Of a stretch of DNA of 53,683 nucleotides, positions 36,070-44,678 are shown one piece after another (position 1 is the stretch's first letter; each line of letters starts with the position of its first letter). Source of the DNA: a virus; IMG/VR virus record IMGVR_UViG_3300021168_000039, positions 1 through 53,683 of that record; one strand, 5' to 3'. The notes under the pieces are model-generated. The model ran no database searches. It worked only from the letters and a program-made list of their open reading frames with translations, and was not told the DNA's origin. The position numbers were made by a program, and so were the translations under genes.

Positions 36070-38528
36070 CAATTCGCTATGTGCCAATCGGCCTCCATGA
36101 CTACTTTTGACATTACCTCGGCCGCTGCACGTTTGAATGCGTCGGCTACAAGGCGTGCTACTTGTTCCCCAAATCTCTTAGGGCACTGCACAATCAATTC
36201 ATCGTGCACCATGGAGAGAAGCTTCGCTTTGAACTGAGGAAGAGTATGCCAAAGAAACGGTTTCCCATCCTTGTCAAAGCCACAACCCATAGCACGCTTG
36301 ATAATTGAAACGTTGGTGCCTTGAATGCAATGGTTCTTCCCTCGTCTACCAATTGAACCCCACAAACTACGCATCGCTGATTTGATTTCGCTTTCGTTGG
36401 GCTCTCTGTGGGTGAGTTTGTATTCTTCCTCCTCGGTGGGCTCACGCATGTACGCCGCTTTGAAATTGAAGATATTTTTTTCCTGGTCTTCTTCTTCAAG
36501 TTCAAGACGGTCTGCGTGTTCGTCTTTGTAATACTCCTTGGAACTTTCCCAGGTCGGCTTAGGCAATAAACGTCTACGGCCGTAAAGATCTCGGGCTTCA
36601 TTTGTGCGCTGCGCACGGTCCCCAGATTCTTTGAGGTACGCCCACACGATAGGAAATTTCTTCTCGTGTTGACGCATCAGATCCTTGGCTGCATCTACAG
36701 TGATATCAAGTTCATCAGCCAGAGCATCAGGACCACCACCGTAACAAAGCATGAAGTTGATGGCTTTAGTATTCTTTCTCAGCTTCTTGTGAGCTTTGCA
36801 TTCGCACTTGAGCCGCTTAGGACTTCCTTCGGCATCAAGCTCGAAGTATAAGCAGCCTGCTTCGGTTCCCGCTGCCCACTTTTCAGGTTCCAAGATTTCT
36901 GTGGAAACTGAGTGAACATCATGCCCCAAAGAAAATGCTTTGATCCACGCGGGATCTCCAGAGAGTTCTGCAATGATGCGCAGCTCTGCACCGGACATGT
37001 CTGTGGTGACCAGAACATAACCATCAGGCTCTTCTGCGTCAGGTGGGTCGCAGATGAAGCAGGCATGCACTTCTCCCTCTTCATCGTTCGTCAAGTTCTG
37101 CATGTTGGGCTGTACGCAAGAGCTGCGCCCAGTCTCAGCTTCTAGCTGATTGAACTTTGCGTGTATGCGGCCATCCCATGGGTGTCTCCAGCCTTCTTCC
37201 TTGCTGGCTTTGGTGATCCACTTCTCCGTCCACTGCTTACCATACGTTCCTGTGTCCTTCTTCCCTTTGCGATATTTTCGCAGAGTCTGGATGAAGGGCC
37301 TGTCGTTGTACTTCAGGAGATGGTCATCACCTACACTGGACAGAGTGCTCATGCCTGTGAATTTCTTCAGGGCTTCTAGCAACTGATCATTGGACCCGTA
37401 ATTAAGATAAGCTTCTCCCTCGCACTTGGGAAGATTGTGTTTGAACTTTGTGTATTTCTTGCTGAGTTCAGTGTACCGAGAGCGGGCTTCTTTTTTCAAA
37501 GCAGCTCGCGCTCTCTTCAATTCTTCCAACTGAGTCTTGAGTTCAGCTTTTTTTACAGGTTCACGCGTGCAACGCACTTCCTCAGCCTTGGCCATCTCCT
37601 CAGGAGATGCAATTTCGAAGCCAGTTCTCCATACGTTTTCACGCGCTGCCATTTCTTCAAAGTCTATGTGCTCTGTTTTCCTGCCTACCTTAGCAATGAA
37701 CTCTTGGTCTAACAGTTTTAGCTCATCTACTCTACGCGCTATGACTGCGTCGATGCGCTTCATCCAGCGCTCGCTATCAATTCTCATACCGTGAAGATGC
37801 ATGTCTTGCCAAGACCCCAGGGAGTCATTTTCAAGCTGAGCAGTGCTGAGCAATTGATCGGTGGTCATCTCCCGAATCTGATGCTCGCGTATGGACAGCG
37901 GCATACGAGAATCGAAGGCTGCGTACTCAATTTGAGCCTGCGTCAGAGGAGCATCTTCCCCGAAAGTATCCTGCTCTTCTTTGTCCACCAGCACACCGAA
38001 GCGTCGAGCCACGATAGCTTTCATGGAGAACTCAGTCATCCTCTTCAAGCTGATGTTTCCTGCCTGAATAACGCGCTCCGCGAGATCTGTCGAGTACAAA
38101 TGCCAGATGCGCTGACCGAAGTTCCAGAACATTACCATGTATTCGAACGAAAGGTTCTGTCCCACCTTTAGTGTCGTGTCGCTGCAGAGTGCTGGGGTGA
38201 GAATGTCGAAGATGGGCTTGTATGCTTCGTGCAGTGTGTAGCGGCCTTGGGTCTCCTTGAGTTTCTCTAGGGAGCCCAGGAAAGCACGCAGATCAATGAC
38301 GAATTGCTTTTCTTTATCACCTACTTGAATCGTGCGTACTACTCGGAAGTAGAAATCATGAACCCAGTTGGTCTCTGTGTCGAACCCAAGCAGTCCTCGT
38401 GTGGCAAGTTTTTCTGCTATAAAACTTGACAGCTCTGCCATACCTGACTCAGGTGTGACCAGCGTTGTGTTCATTGGCGGCTGCAGTGCAGAGAGAACTA
38501 GCGGCTTGAGATTATCGGTGTCTGACAT
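36057..38528 (-). CDS. polA: DNA polymerase I (family A) with 3'-5' exonuclease
   Basis: 823 residues, AAAGGACCC before the ATG at 38528. Exonuclease: FDTET (D50, E52), VGQNLSFEY near 122-130, YAAFDS (Y202, D206). Polymerase: motif A DMSGAELR (D510), motif B RKNTKAINFMLCYGG (about 584-598, F592), motif C MVHDELIV (H775-E777). No 5'-3' exonuclease domain. Motif A differs from the usual DYSQIELR, and there are two insertions: a Cys-containing one between A and B (about 545-582) and an acidic one (about 660-715). Replicative polymerase of the phage. Confidence 0.95.
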   Translation of the reverse strand: MSDTDNLKPLVLSALQPPMNTTLVTPESGMAELSSFIAEKLATRGLLGFDTETNWVHDFYFRVVRTIQVGDKEKQFVIDLRAFLGSLEKLKETQGRYTLHEAYKPIFDILTPALCSDTTLKVGQNLSFEYMVMFWNFGQRIWHLYSTDLAERVIQAGNISLKRMTEFSMKAIVARRFGVLVDKEEQDTFGEDAPLTQAQIEYAAFDSRMPLSIREHQIREMTTDQLLSTAQLENDSLGSWQDMHLHGMRIDSERWMKRIDAVIARRVDELKLLDQEFIAKVGRKTEHIDFEEMAARENVWRTGFEIASPEEMAKAEEVRCTREPVKKAELKTQLEELKRARAALKKEARSRYTELSKKYTKFKHNLPKCEGEAYLNYGSNDQLLEALKKFTGMSTLSSVGDDHLLKYNDRPFIQTLRKYRKGKKDTGTYGKQWTEKWITKASKEEGWRHPWDGRIHAKFNQLEAETGRSSCVQPNMQNLTNDEEGEVHACFICDPPDAEEPDGYVLVTTDMSGAELRIIAELSGDPAWIKAFSLGHDVHSVSTEILEPEKWAAGTEAGCLYFELDAEGSPKRLKCECKAHKKLRKNTKAINFMLCYGGGPDALADELDITVDAAKDLMRQHEKKFPIVWAYLKESGDRAQRTNEARDLYGRRRLLPKPTWESSKEYYKDEHADRLELEEEDQEKNIFNFKAAYMREPTEEEEYKLTHREPNESEIKSAMRSLWGSIGRRGKNHCIQGTNVSIIKRAMGCGFDKDGKPFLWHTLPQFKAKLLSMVHDELIVQCPKRFGEQVARLVADAFKRAAAEVMSKVVMEADWHIANCWQK

Positions 38529-38545
38529 GGGTCCTTTCTGTATCT

Positions 38546-38564
38546 GGGGGGAACTTCCCCCCCC
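38546..38564. repeat. G6/C8 hairpin in front of the polymerase gene
   Basis: GGGGGG (38546-38551), AACTT loop, then a run of eight C (38557-38564). It lies between the upstream stop (38571) and the polymerase start, 17 bases before the ATG, and could slow translation initiation or cause sequencing-length ambiguity. No T-tract, so not a classical terminator. Confidence 0.6.
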
Positions 38565-38570
38565 ACATCC

Positions 38571-38786
38571 CTAGTGTGCCCAAAATTGCTTCCTACCTTT
38601 GCTGAAGGTTTCTGCGATTTTTTTCTGACAAGCTTTGATCTGGCCTTTGCAGAGAGCAATCTTGGCCTCTGATTCTGCCGTTAGCTGTAGACCTAGGCTG
38701 GCTCCTCGGATCTCTGCTCTCCAAATCTTAATCTCCTGGCCAGCGGCTTGGCGTGCTTTACTCACTTCATCGGGCGTTCTCTTCAT
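38571..38786 (-). CDS. Small helical protein
   Basis: 71 residues, ATG at 38786 after CAGGGGTC. Highly charged helical protein (SKARQAAGQEIKIWRAEIRG, KGQIKACQKKIAETFSKGR). First gene of the polymerase operon. Unknown; could be an accessory DNA-binding peptide. Confidence 0.6.
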   Translation of the reverse strand: MKRTPDEVSKARQAAGQEIKIWRAEIRGASLGLQLTAESEAKIALCKGQIKACQKKIAETFSKGRKQFWAH

Positions 38787-38793
38787 GACCCCT

Positions 38794-38876
38794 GGTTGAC
38801 CTCAGCTTTCTTGTTGTTGATTATAGAGGAGTTAGTGTATTGATGTCTGTAACTCGTTGAGCCCCTAAGGTCAACC
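38794..38876. repeat. GGTTGACCT inverted repeat around the leftward promoter
   Basis: GGTTGACCT (38794-38802) and AGGTCAACC (38868-38876) flank the -10 at 38820-38825. The core GGTTGAC is shared with the iterons at 29454-29508, so one protein could bind both places. Confidence 0.55.
38820..38849 (-). promoter_or_regulatory. Leftward promoter of the polymerase/reductase operon
   Basis: Perfect TATAAT (38825-38820) with a weaker -35 CAGACA (38849-38844) at 18 bases. Start expected near 38813, about 27 bases before the ATG at 38786. The flanking inverted repeat suggests an activator or repressor. Confidence 0.5.
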
Positions 38877-39061
38877 TGTAAGTCCTTTGGTTTCTTAGGT
38901 TATCATAACTCCTTTGTTTTCTTGGTTCTACTTCTAAGTCTTTGATTACATAGGTGTTCTACTCCCTATACTATATCCCCAGCCCACCCAATAGGTTTAT
39001 CATAAACCCTTTTCGGCCGGAAGTCAATAGGAAGTTTTTACACTGTTTACTACTTGGATAC

Positions 39062-39090
39062 TTGACAGAGTAAAAATGACATGGTAGAAT
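39062..39090 (+). promoter_or_regulatory. Rightward sigma70 promoter
   Basis: TTGACA (39062-39067), 17-base spacer, TAGAAT (39085-39090). Start near 39097, about 60 bases before the GIY-YIG gene; it may also feed the tRNA cluster. The stretch 38877-39061 holds no gene. Confidence 0.8.
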
Positions 39091-39156
39091 TATCTTATAC
39101 CGATTTACGTGGGTGGAGGCCTCATACCTCTGCCCACCCCTTATGAGGAGGGAATA

Positions 39157-39492
39157 ATGAACATTACACCTAGAACAGAAAAGCAATGGAGAGCAGAAGA
39201 GGACAAGAAGAGAGCAAGAGACAAAGCACGTCGTAGCTTTAAAAGGATAGGCATTTTAATCACCTACTTTATTCAAGGAAGAACAACTGGCCTTATAAAG
39301 ATTGGGAAAACAGAAAACCTAAACGAACGCCTTGCCACTCTGCAAGTAGGAAGCCCCGATGTGTTACATATTGCCAAGACTCTGTCAGGGAATGTTGAAA
39401 AGACATATCACAAGCGCTTTGCGCACCTCAGGCAACACGGGGAATGGTTTTCTCCTGCACCAGAACTTATAGAGTTTATCAACAAGATGTAG
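39157..39492 (+). CDS. GIY-YIG family nuclease (T5orf172-like)
   Basis: 111 residues from the ATG at 39157 with GAGGAGGG upstream. ITYFIQGRTTGLIKIGKTEN, LNERLATLQVGSPDVLHI, EKTYHKRFAHLRQHGEWF: the layout of short GIY-YIG/MUG113 domains. A basic N-terminal helix may bind DNA. Likely a mobile or DNA-processing nuclease; a regulatory DNA-binding role is possible. Confidence 0.75.
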   Translation: MNITPRTEKQWRAEEDKKRARDKARRSFKRIGILITYFIQGRTTGLIKIGKTENLNERLATLQVGSPDVLHIAKTLSGNVEKTYHKRFAHLRQHGEWFSPAPELIEFINKM

Positions 39493-39878
39493 AATCGCAC
39501 CGGGGCTCCTCCTGCGTATCTCCTTTCGCAGTTTCCGAGTAGAGCCCCGGGAGAGCACCAAGTTTAAGCGCTCTGGTAGGGAAGGAAGGACTTGCAAAGC
39601 CTTTAACCTTCTCGCTGGAAAACCTCCGCAAGTTTTGCAACTACGGAATGCAGCGCTTAATTAGTTTGGGCCTGATTCTTTTCGAGAAGTGCAGTGACAA
39701 CCATCCTGCATGCCCAGCGTATTAATGCGCTGAGATTAAACCTCAGGGTTCCCAGGGGCCGATAATTTGGCTGGCCGAGGGATCTGAATGTTTGGCCAAA
39801 GCATTTCAGGTAGGCGCATTATAAAATTTGTTCTGTTGAGTCAGTAGCCACAGAGCCTGATATCACGAACGACGTGCC
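39493..39878 (+). ncRNA. Candidate structured non-coding RNA, gene-free
   Basis: No reading frame is credible. Pairing elements include CCGGGGCTC with GAGCCCCGG (about 39499 and 39542), TTAAGCGCT (39564-39572) with AGCGCTTAA (39652-39660), and CAGCG with CGCTG around TATTAATG. It ends in a good terminator (39879-39911), as an independent RNA would. It follows the GIY-YIG gene and precedes tRNA-Thr. No family recognised. Confidence 0.4.
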
Positions 39879-39911
39879 GGAGACCACGATACAAAAGTCT
39901 CCACCTTTTTT
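39879..39911 (+). terminator. Rho-independent terminator upstream of tRNA-Thr
   Basis: GGAGAC (39879-39884), 12-base loop, GTCTCC (39897-39902), then ACCTTTTTTT. The tRNA genes downstream therefore need read-through or their own promoter. Confidence 0.75.
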
Positions 39912-39915
39912 TCAT

Positions 39916-39991
39916 GCCCTTGTAGCTCAGTAGACAGAGCGCACCCTTTGTACGGTTGAGGCCGGTGGTTAAATCCCATCCAGGGGCTCCA
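39916..39991 (+). tRNA. tRNA-Thr (TGT), atypical
   Basis: 76 nt with CCA. Acceptor GCCCTTG/CAGGGGC pairs with one G-U. Anticodon loop TTTGTAC; its stem CACCC/GGTTG has one C-T mismatch. T loop TTAAATC lacks the invariant C56, and the D loop AGTAGACA lacks the GG pair. Could be weakly functional. Confidence 0.65.
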
Positions 39992-40210
39992 AAGATTCGG
40001 CCATGGGCGCTACGCGACCGTGAGGGCTTGATAAGCCCGTGCCGAGTAAAGACTCACCCCTCGTCCGAGGTGATGGTGAGGCTACGGAATTCGACGCCGT
40101 CTAAAGGCCGGTCGCGTGCCTGCTCCATACGTAGAGCTGAATGTGGCGACAATAGGGTCTTTAGGCATTTTCATTCCCTCTTCGAAGAAATGAAATATCC
40201 AAGTTTATGT
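39992..40210 (+). ncRNA. Candidate structured RNA inside the tRNA cluster
   Basis: No gene. ACGCGACC (40012-40019) pairs with GGTCGCGT (40110-40117), closing a domain with GTGAG/CTCAC (40020-40024, 40053-40057), the GGGCTT-GAT-AAGCCC hairpin (40024-40038), CCTC-GTCC-GAGG and ACGG/CCGT. TCGGC near 39997 can also pair with GCCGA near 40041, suggesting a pseudoknot. It is not a tRNA and no known ribozyme core was found. Confidence 0.45.
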
Positions 40211-40284
40211 GGGCTGTTCGTCTAGTGGGAGGACAGTAGCTTTGCAAGCTTCAAACGAGAGTTCAACTCTCTCACGGTCCACCA
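40211..40284 (+). tRNA. tRNA-Ala (TGC)
   Basis: 74 nt with CCA. Acceptor GGGCTGT/ACGGTCC (two wobbles), anticodon loop TTTGCAA, T arm GAGAG-TTCAACT-CTCTC. One T-T mismatch in the anticodon stem. Confidence 0.85.
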
Positions 40285-40289
40285 ATTTT

Positions 40290-40365
<76 letters not shown>

Positions 40366-40463
40366 AGTTCGCCCGTCAGTGCGTTGGTCACTTCGTGTGA
40401 CAACTGACCCGACGCCCAAGCGGCCCGTGAGGGGCTGAGGCAATAATTTTAGGAGCGCAGAAA

Positions 40464-40673
40464 ATGTACATACCAAATCCTCCCTACGGCACTTGTCCCA
40501 ACTGTGGACACTGCCCACACTGTGGGCGCAGTAATCCTCCATACGTTCAACCACATTTTGTTCCTTTCGTTCCTCAGCCGTACATCTATCCAACAACAAC
40601 GCCATGGGGAGGATACCCATACACGACGACTGGCGGAAGCGTTGGTCAAGCTATCGGTACCACATCAATTTAA
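40464..40673 (+). CDS. Small Pro/Tyr-rich Cys protein
   Basis: 69 residues, TAGGAGCGC before the ATG. GTCPNCGHCPHCGRSN is a cysteine-rich zinc knuckle; the rest is PPYVQPHFVPFVPQPYIYP-like and probably disordered. First gene of the late operon. Confidence 0.65.
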   Translation: MYIPNPPYGTCPNCGHCPHCGRSNPPYVQPHFVPFVPQPYIYPTTTPWGGYPYTTTGGSVGQAIGTTSI

Positions 40674-40682
40674 GGAGGAAAC

Positions 40683-40994
40683 ATGTTTCTTACACTGTTT
40701 GGGATCGGTTTAGCGGCAGCGGTTGCTGCGGACATCTATGATGTGACGTTGACAGAACAGGGATTGAAGAAAGGTGTCGCGCAGGAAGGGTTCGCGTGGC
40801 TTGTCGGACCAAAACCCTCAGCACTCGCTCTTTATCTCCGTGACGCATTGATAACCGGAGTAGTTGCGGCAGTACCCTTGACACTGTTCTTGCTAGGATC
40901 TGTTCCAGGCGCATACGGCACCCTGTCAGGACTAGGCGTGCTGGTGATTAAGCACATTCGTGGTGCTCGCGCATGGAAAGCGCTTCTGAAATAG
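40683..40994 (+). CDS. Membrane protein, possible holin-like
   Basis: 103 residues, TAAGGAGGAAAC before the ATG. Hydrophobic segments at about 3-18 and 55-90 (ALITGVVAAVPLTLFLLG, then a Gly-rich TLSGLGVLVI), basic C-terminus (RGARAWKALLK). Could be a holin by size and position before a terminator, but membrane proteins of other kinds look the same. Confidence 0.55.
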   Translation: MFLTLFGIGLAAAVAADIYDVTLTEQGLKKGVAQEGFAWLVGPKPSALALYLRDALITGVVAAVPLTLFLLGSVPGAYGTLSGLGVLVIKHIRGARAWKALLK

Positions 40995-41036
40995 GCTTCA
41001 TACTTTTCATAAGTTAATACCCAGGAGTTAATACAA

Positions 41037-41066
41037 AGGCTCAGTCTTCGGACTGGGCCTTTTTTG
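41037..41066 (+). terminator. Rho-independent terminator
   Basis: GGCTCAGTC-TTCG-GACTGGGCC followed by TTTTTT: a stable stem with a UUCG tetraloop and U-tract. It separates the two small genes from the structural operon; no clear promoter is seen after it. Confidence 0.9.
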
Positions 41067-41100
41067 TTGACCAAAATAACCTTGTGCTTGGAGAACTCAG

Positions 41101-41466
41101 ATGAAGTCGGACCCAACGCTCAAGAGGTGGTACAGAGTAATCAACAAAAAGTTCTTTGACAAGAAACTTACCAACAATGTATGCGTACGCTGGGCTAATG
41201 AGGCCGAAATTGAGAAATACGAAGAAAAATTCTTCGGGTACATGAATTCCTGTGATGATGGCTACCATGAATGGGTCATAGTTCTCAGCGAATCAAAATG
41301 CAGCGCACCATCCATTACTCTTTTGACTTTGGCACACGAGATGTGTCATATAGCAACAAAAATGAAGGACGATCACGGACCAGCATTTGAATACTGGAGA
41401 CAGTACATAGGTGATCGTGGGATCTTTAAGAAAGGGGCCTTGAGAAAGGGCCTAACCATATTTTAA
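41101..41466 (+). CDS. SprT-like zinc metallopeptidase
   Basis: 121 residues, GGAGAACTCAG before the ATG. AHEMCHIATKMKDDHGPAFEYW has HExxH (H79, E80, H83) and third ligand H92. FFDKKLTNNVCVRWA fits the SprT N-terminus. Known relatives (SprT/Spartan) act on DNA-protein crosslinks; in phages the role is unknown, perhaps clearing proteins from DNA before packaging. Confidence 0.8.
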   Translation: MKSDPTLKRWYRVINKKFFDKKLTNNVCVRWANEAEIEKYEEKFFGYMNSCDDGYHEWVIVLSESKCSAPSITLLTLAHEMCHIATKMKDDHGPAFEYWRQYIGDRGIFKKGALRKGLTIF

Positions 41467-41483
41467 AACTCAGGAGAACTCAG

Positions 41484-41771
41484 ATGAATGCAGAAACCGC
41501 AGTAAAGCAGGAAGTTGTGGAGGTTGCCGAGGAAGTCAAGGCGGAAGTTGTCAAGGCCACTCAGGAACTAGGAGCTGAAGAGAAGCTCGTTATTCGTGAG
41601 ATAGAGAACGAATATCTCAAAGCACAGATCGAAATCAATCGCCTGAGCCAAATCACTCAGAATGCTCAGAAGAGATTTACGGATACCGTAGAAAATCTCG
41701 TCAAGAAGTACGCAGTGTCCCCAGCAGAGTGGGTGTTCGATAATGTTTCACTCACATTCAAACGCAAGTAG
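41484..41771 (+). CDS. Small coiled-coil protein
   Basis: 95 residues, CAGGAGAACTCAG before the ATG, the same leader as the protease gene. Almost entirely helical (VAEEVKAEVVKATQELGAEE, LKAQIEINRLSQITQNAQKR) with a short C-terminal strand. Likely virion or packaging accessory; unknown. Confidence 0.65.
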   Translation: MNAETAVKQEVVEVAEEVKAEVVKATQELGAEEKLVIREIENEYLKAQIEINRLSQITQNAQKRFTDTVENLVKKYAVSPAEWVFDNVSLTFKRK

Positions 41772-41776
41772 GCAAA

Positions 41777-42379
41777 ATGGAAGACTCAGAGAAGAAACCA
41801 GGACAGCCGGAGACACCTCCGGCTAAGCCTGAGACCACCACAGAGATTGTATTGCATCCCAGATCAGGCACCCCAGTAGTGCAGATTAGGGGCGCGGGTG
41901 GAAAGTACGTAAAGCAAAATAAAACCGCAGCCACGTCCAAAGCAAGACGGGACGTGCTTAGGAATTTGTTGGATGCAGGCATTGCCGGTCCAGATGGAAA
42001 GTTTAAACGTGGAGGTAAATCTCGCTTTCAGTTGATCTTGGACAATCAGATCAAGAATGCCATGATGGATGCTTCACAACCAGTGTTAGATAAATTTGGA
42101 AACCCTTTAATGATAGAGGGGAAGCCGGTTATGGTAACAGACCCCAAGATTATGATGGCATCTACTCAGGCCTTCAAAGAGATCATGCTTCGAGCAGACG
42201 GCAAATACGCAACCAGTGAAGAAGACCTGGAAGCACAGAAACTGCACGGAGTGAAGATCGTGGTTATCACACCTCCTCCTGAGATGTTAAATAGGGAAGT
42301 GACCGAGGACAAACCTAGGGAGAAGTTGTTGCCTAGTTTTATCGAAGGCGAATTTACAGACGACAAAGACAAGATTTAG
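41777..42379 (+). CDS. Putative terminase small subunit
   Basis: 200 residues, directly upstream of the large terminase (12-base gap). Pro-rich acidic N-terminus, a basic central part (ATSKARRDVLRNLLDAG, KFKRGGKSRFQLILDNQIKN), helix PKIMMASTQAFKEIMLRADG. Assignment rests mostly on position; no clear HTH motif is visible. Confidence 0.4.
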   Translation: MEDSEKKPGQPETPPAKPETTTEIVLHPRSGTPVVQIRGAGGKYVKQNKTAATSKARRDVLRNLLDAGIAGPDGKFKRGGKSRFQLILDNQIKNAMMDASQPVLDKFGNPLMIEGKPVMVTDPKIMMASTQAFKEIMLRADGKYATSEEDLEAQKLHGVKIVVITPPPEMLNREVTEDKPREKLLPSFIEGEFTDDKDKI

Positions 42380-42391
42380 AAGGACTCAGTT

Positions 42392-44059
42392 ATGCCTCGT
42401 AAAAAGGTTGTGGAAGTCAAGGAACGCCCACCCTATTTGAATGCAGACGGCACCCTTAATTTTTCGAAGATATTCACACTGCAGCCGAAACAGACTGAAT
42501 TGCTGCAAGTGCGTACACGAGACGGCATCCCTTATATAATGCCGATTGCTCCGCAATGCTTGAGCGTTGGAGGCTTTCGTAGTGGTAAGACCACAGGATG
42601 GTTGATGTACGCTGTAATGAATTATTCTTTGGCGTATGACAATTGCGACATACTTGTGCTTAGACGTACCTTTAAGGAGTTGGAGGCTGGAGCCATAAAG
42701 GACTTCATTACCTTTACTCCTCCTGAACTTTATAACTACGACCAGACGAAGCACGTAGCTACAATGGTGAATGGTTCCCGTGTAGTCTTTGGTCACTGCC
42801 AAAATTTGAAAATGAGAGACGTGGAACAGTATTTAGGTTCTGCTTACTCTTTCATCCTCGTAGATGAGTGTGGTCAGTTTTCTTCGGACGCATGGGGAAT
42901 GCTGTATTCCCGAAACATCGTCAACGCAGCATGCAAGCCCAACAAGCATGGGCATCTCCCAATACCCGTTATAGTTGGCTGCACAAACCCTCTTGGTCCG
43001 TACTATGAGTACTACCGTACGGTGTTCGTTCAGAAGGAACCTTTCGAGAGGCCTGAGGGAAGTCGTAGAGATGATACGAACGGTACTTGGTGGAACAAAG
43101 AATCTGGAGAGTGGGTTAACGTATATGACCCACGCCTATATGCCTACCAGCGTTCTACAGCAATGGATAACCCAGAATTCCTAAAGAGGGACCCTGGCTT
43201 CATTGCTAGGATGAACAGTCTCCCTAAAGCTCAGCGTGACAAGAAGCTTTTAGGATTAGATGGAGTTGTCGAGGGACAATACTTCGAGTGCTTTGATGAG
43301 TATGAGCATGTCATAGATCTTCGTGAAGATCCAGAAGCCATCATATGGCAACCTTGGCAACCTGTTTGGGGTAGTCAGGACTGGGCGATGGGAGGCCACC
43401 ACAATGCGGCTTATCTGTTTACTAAAGCCTTGGTTAGAACCCTTGGTACAAATTACAAGCTAAAGACAGTATGCTTTAAGGAATCTGTGTCTCAGGGTGG
43501 GAAAACCCACAAAGAATGGGCGACCATATTTAAGAGCATGTGCAAACTGCCCAATGGACAAGAAGCTATACCTAAGGCGATATTCTTCTCACATGAGAAA
43601 TTCTCAAAACAGGTTACAGCACATACGCCCGCAGATGAATACTCCAAGGAATTAAGAGCCCTAGGACTTCCCCCAGTCTCCCGTGCAGCCATGGATCGTG
43701 TTGGCGGTGCGTCTTTAATGTACAATCTCTTTAAAAATGGAGATTTGGTAATACTAGACAACTGCAAAGACATAATCCAATCCATACCTTCCCTCATGCG
43801 TGATCCAGACAACATGGATGACGTTCTCAAGGTGAGTACTAAGGGAGACGATTGTTATGATTCGTTTAGGTATGGTCTGTACGGAATGCTTAGAGGCAAG
43901 AATAAGCCCCAAGACATTACCATAGAGGAACACGCCAAAACTTTGGACCCAATAGCAGCCCATTTTTATAGGCTGAAAATGGCGCATGACAAGGTAAACG
44001 AAGGCGCACCATTTGTGCAGAAGGAGCAACCAGTATGGATGGGCAAAGCTGGACTATAA
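42392..44059 (+). CDS. terL: Terminase large subunit
   Basis: 555 residues. ATPase: Walker A GGFRSGKT (60-67), Walker B FILVDECGQF (D158, E159), then a VIVGCTNP motif III. Nuclease: GSQDWAMGGHHNAAY with its first Asp and later acidic residues (GDDCYDSFRYGLYG). It translocates DNA into the prohead and cuts the concatemer. Its last 25 bases overlap the next gene. Confidence 0.95.
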   Translation: MPRKKVVEVKERPPYLNADGTLNFSKIFTLQPKQTELLQVRTRDGIPYIMPIAPQCLSVGGFRSGKTTGWLMYAVMNYSLAYDNCDILVLRRTFKELEAGAIKDFITFTPPELYNYDQTKHVATMVNGSRVVFGHCQNLKMRDVEQYLGSAYSFILVDECGQFSSDAWGMLYSRNIVNAACKPNKHGHLPIPVIVGCTNPLGPYYEYYRTVFVQKEPFERPEGSRRDDTNGTWWNKESGEWVNVYDPRLYAYQRSTAMDNPEFLKRDPGFIARMNSLPKAQRDKKLLGLDGVVEGQYFECFDEYEHVIDLREDPEAIIWQPWQPVWGSQDWAMGGHHNAAYLFTKALVRTLGTNYKLKTVCFKESVSQGGKTHKEWATIFKSMCKLPNGQEAIPKAIFFSHEKFSKQVTAHTPADEYSKELRALGLPPVSRAAMDRVGGASLMYNLFKNGDLVILDNCKDIIQSIPSLMRDPDNMDDVLKVSTKGDDCYDSFRYGLYGMLRGKNKPQDITIEEHAKTLDPIAAHFYRLKMAHDKVNEGAPFVQKEQPVWMGKAGL

Positions 44060-44436
44060 CGTGGGGAGCTGGTGTACGACAATTCTTCCGGGATCTATTT
44101 GGCTCGCGTCTCGTAGAACGCCTGGAACTGGATCTGGTAAACCTCAGGAATGACTTTGAACAACGGCTGCAAGATCAAGCACTCCTCGTCGCAACTCTAC
44201 GGGAAGAGAAGCAATTGCTCATGTCCAAAGTTACCATGTACGAAATGACAATCATGCCACACTCGTCCCGAGCAGGAGCTGAGGTTGTTGCTTACCAAAA
44301 ACCTACCAAGCCCCTTTTCTCCTACGCAGAGATCCCTGCCCCTAAATCTAGGTGGCAGGTAGTCCAGGACCAACACGAAGAGCAGATGAGAAAAGAAATA
44401 GAAGAAGAGAAGGCGGCTGCTGCCGCAAAAGGATAA
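44035..44436 (+). CDS. Hypothetical coiled-coil protein
   Basis: 133 residues starting inside the terminase 3' end. DLVNLRNDFEQRLQDQALLV predicts a coiled coil; C-terminal charged helix. Located between TerL and the portal block. Unknown. Confidence 0.6.
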   Translation: MDGQSWTITWGAGVRQFFRDLFGSRLVERLELDLVNLRNDFEQRLQDQALLVATLREEKQLLMSKVTMYEMTIMPHSSRAGAEVVAYQKPTKPLFSYAEIPAPKSRWQVVQDQHEEQMRKEIEEEKAAAAAKG

Positions 44437-44439
44437 CGT

Positions 44440-44649
44440 ATGGCAGACGCCAAAGAAAAGAAGATGGAAGTGTGCCATGTGTCCATCTGCGTGGTTGAGA
44501 ACGGATATAAAATCTCCTGTCAGTATGAATCTGGAGAACAAACCCTGGGGCAACGAGCAGGATGGATTCCTCCTTCTTATGGAGAATCCAAGGATTACGT
44601 GGAAAAGACCAAAGACGCAGTTCTAAAACGCATCAAAGACATTCTGTAA
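44440..44649 (+). CDS. Small hypothetical protein
   Basis: 69 residues starting three bases after the upstream stop. Two strands (CHVSICVVENGYKISCQYE) and a C-terminal helix with DYVEKTKDAVLKRIKDI. Unknown. Confidence 0.65.
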   Translation: MADAKEKKMEVCHVSICVVENGYKISCQYESGEQTLGQRAGWIPPSYGESKDYVEKTKDAVLKRIKDIL

Positions 44650-44678
44650 TATCTCGGCAATGCCGACAGGAGAAATAA

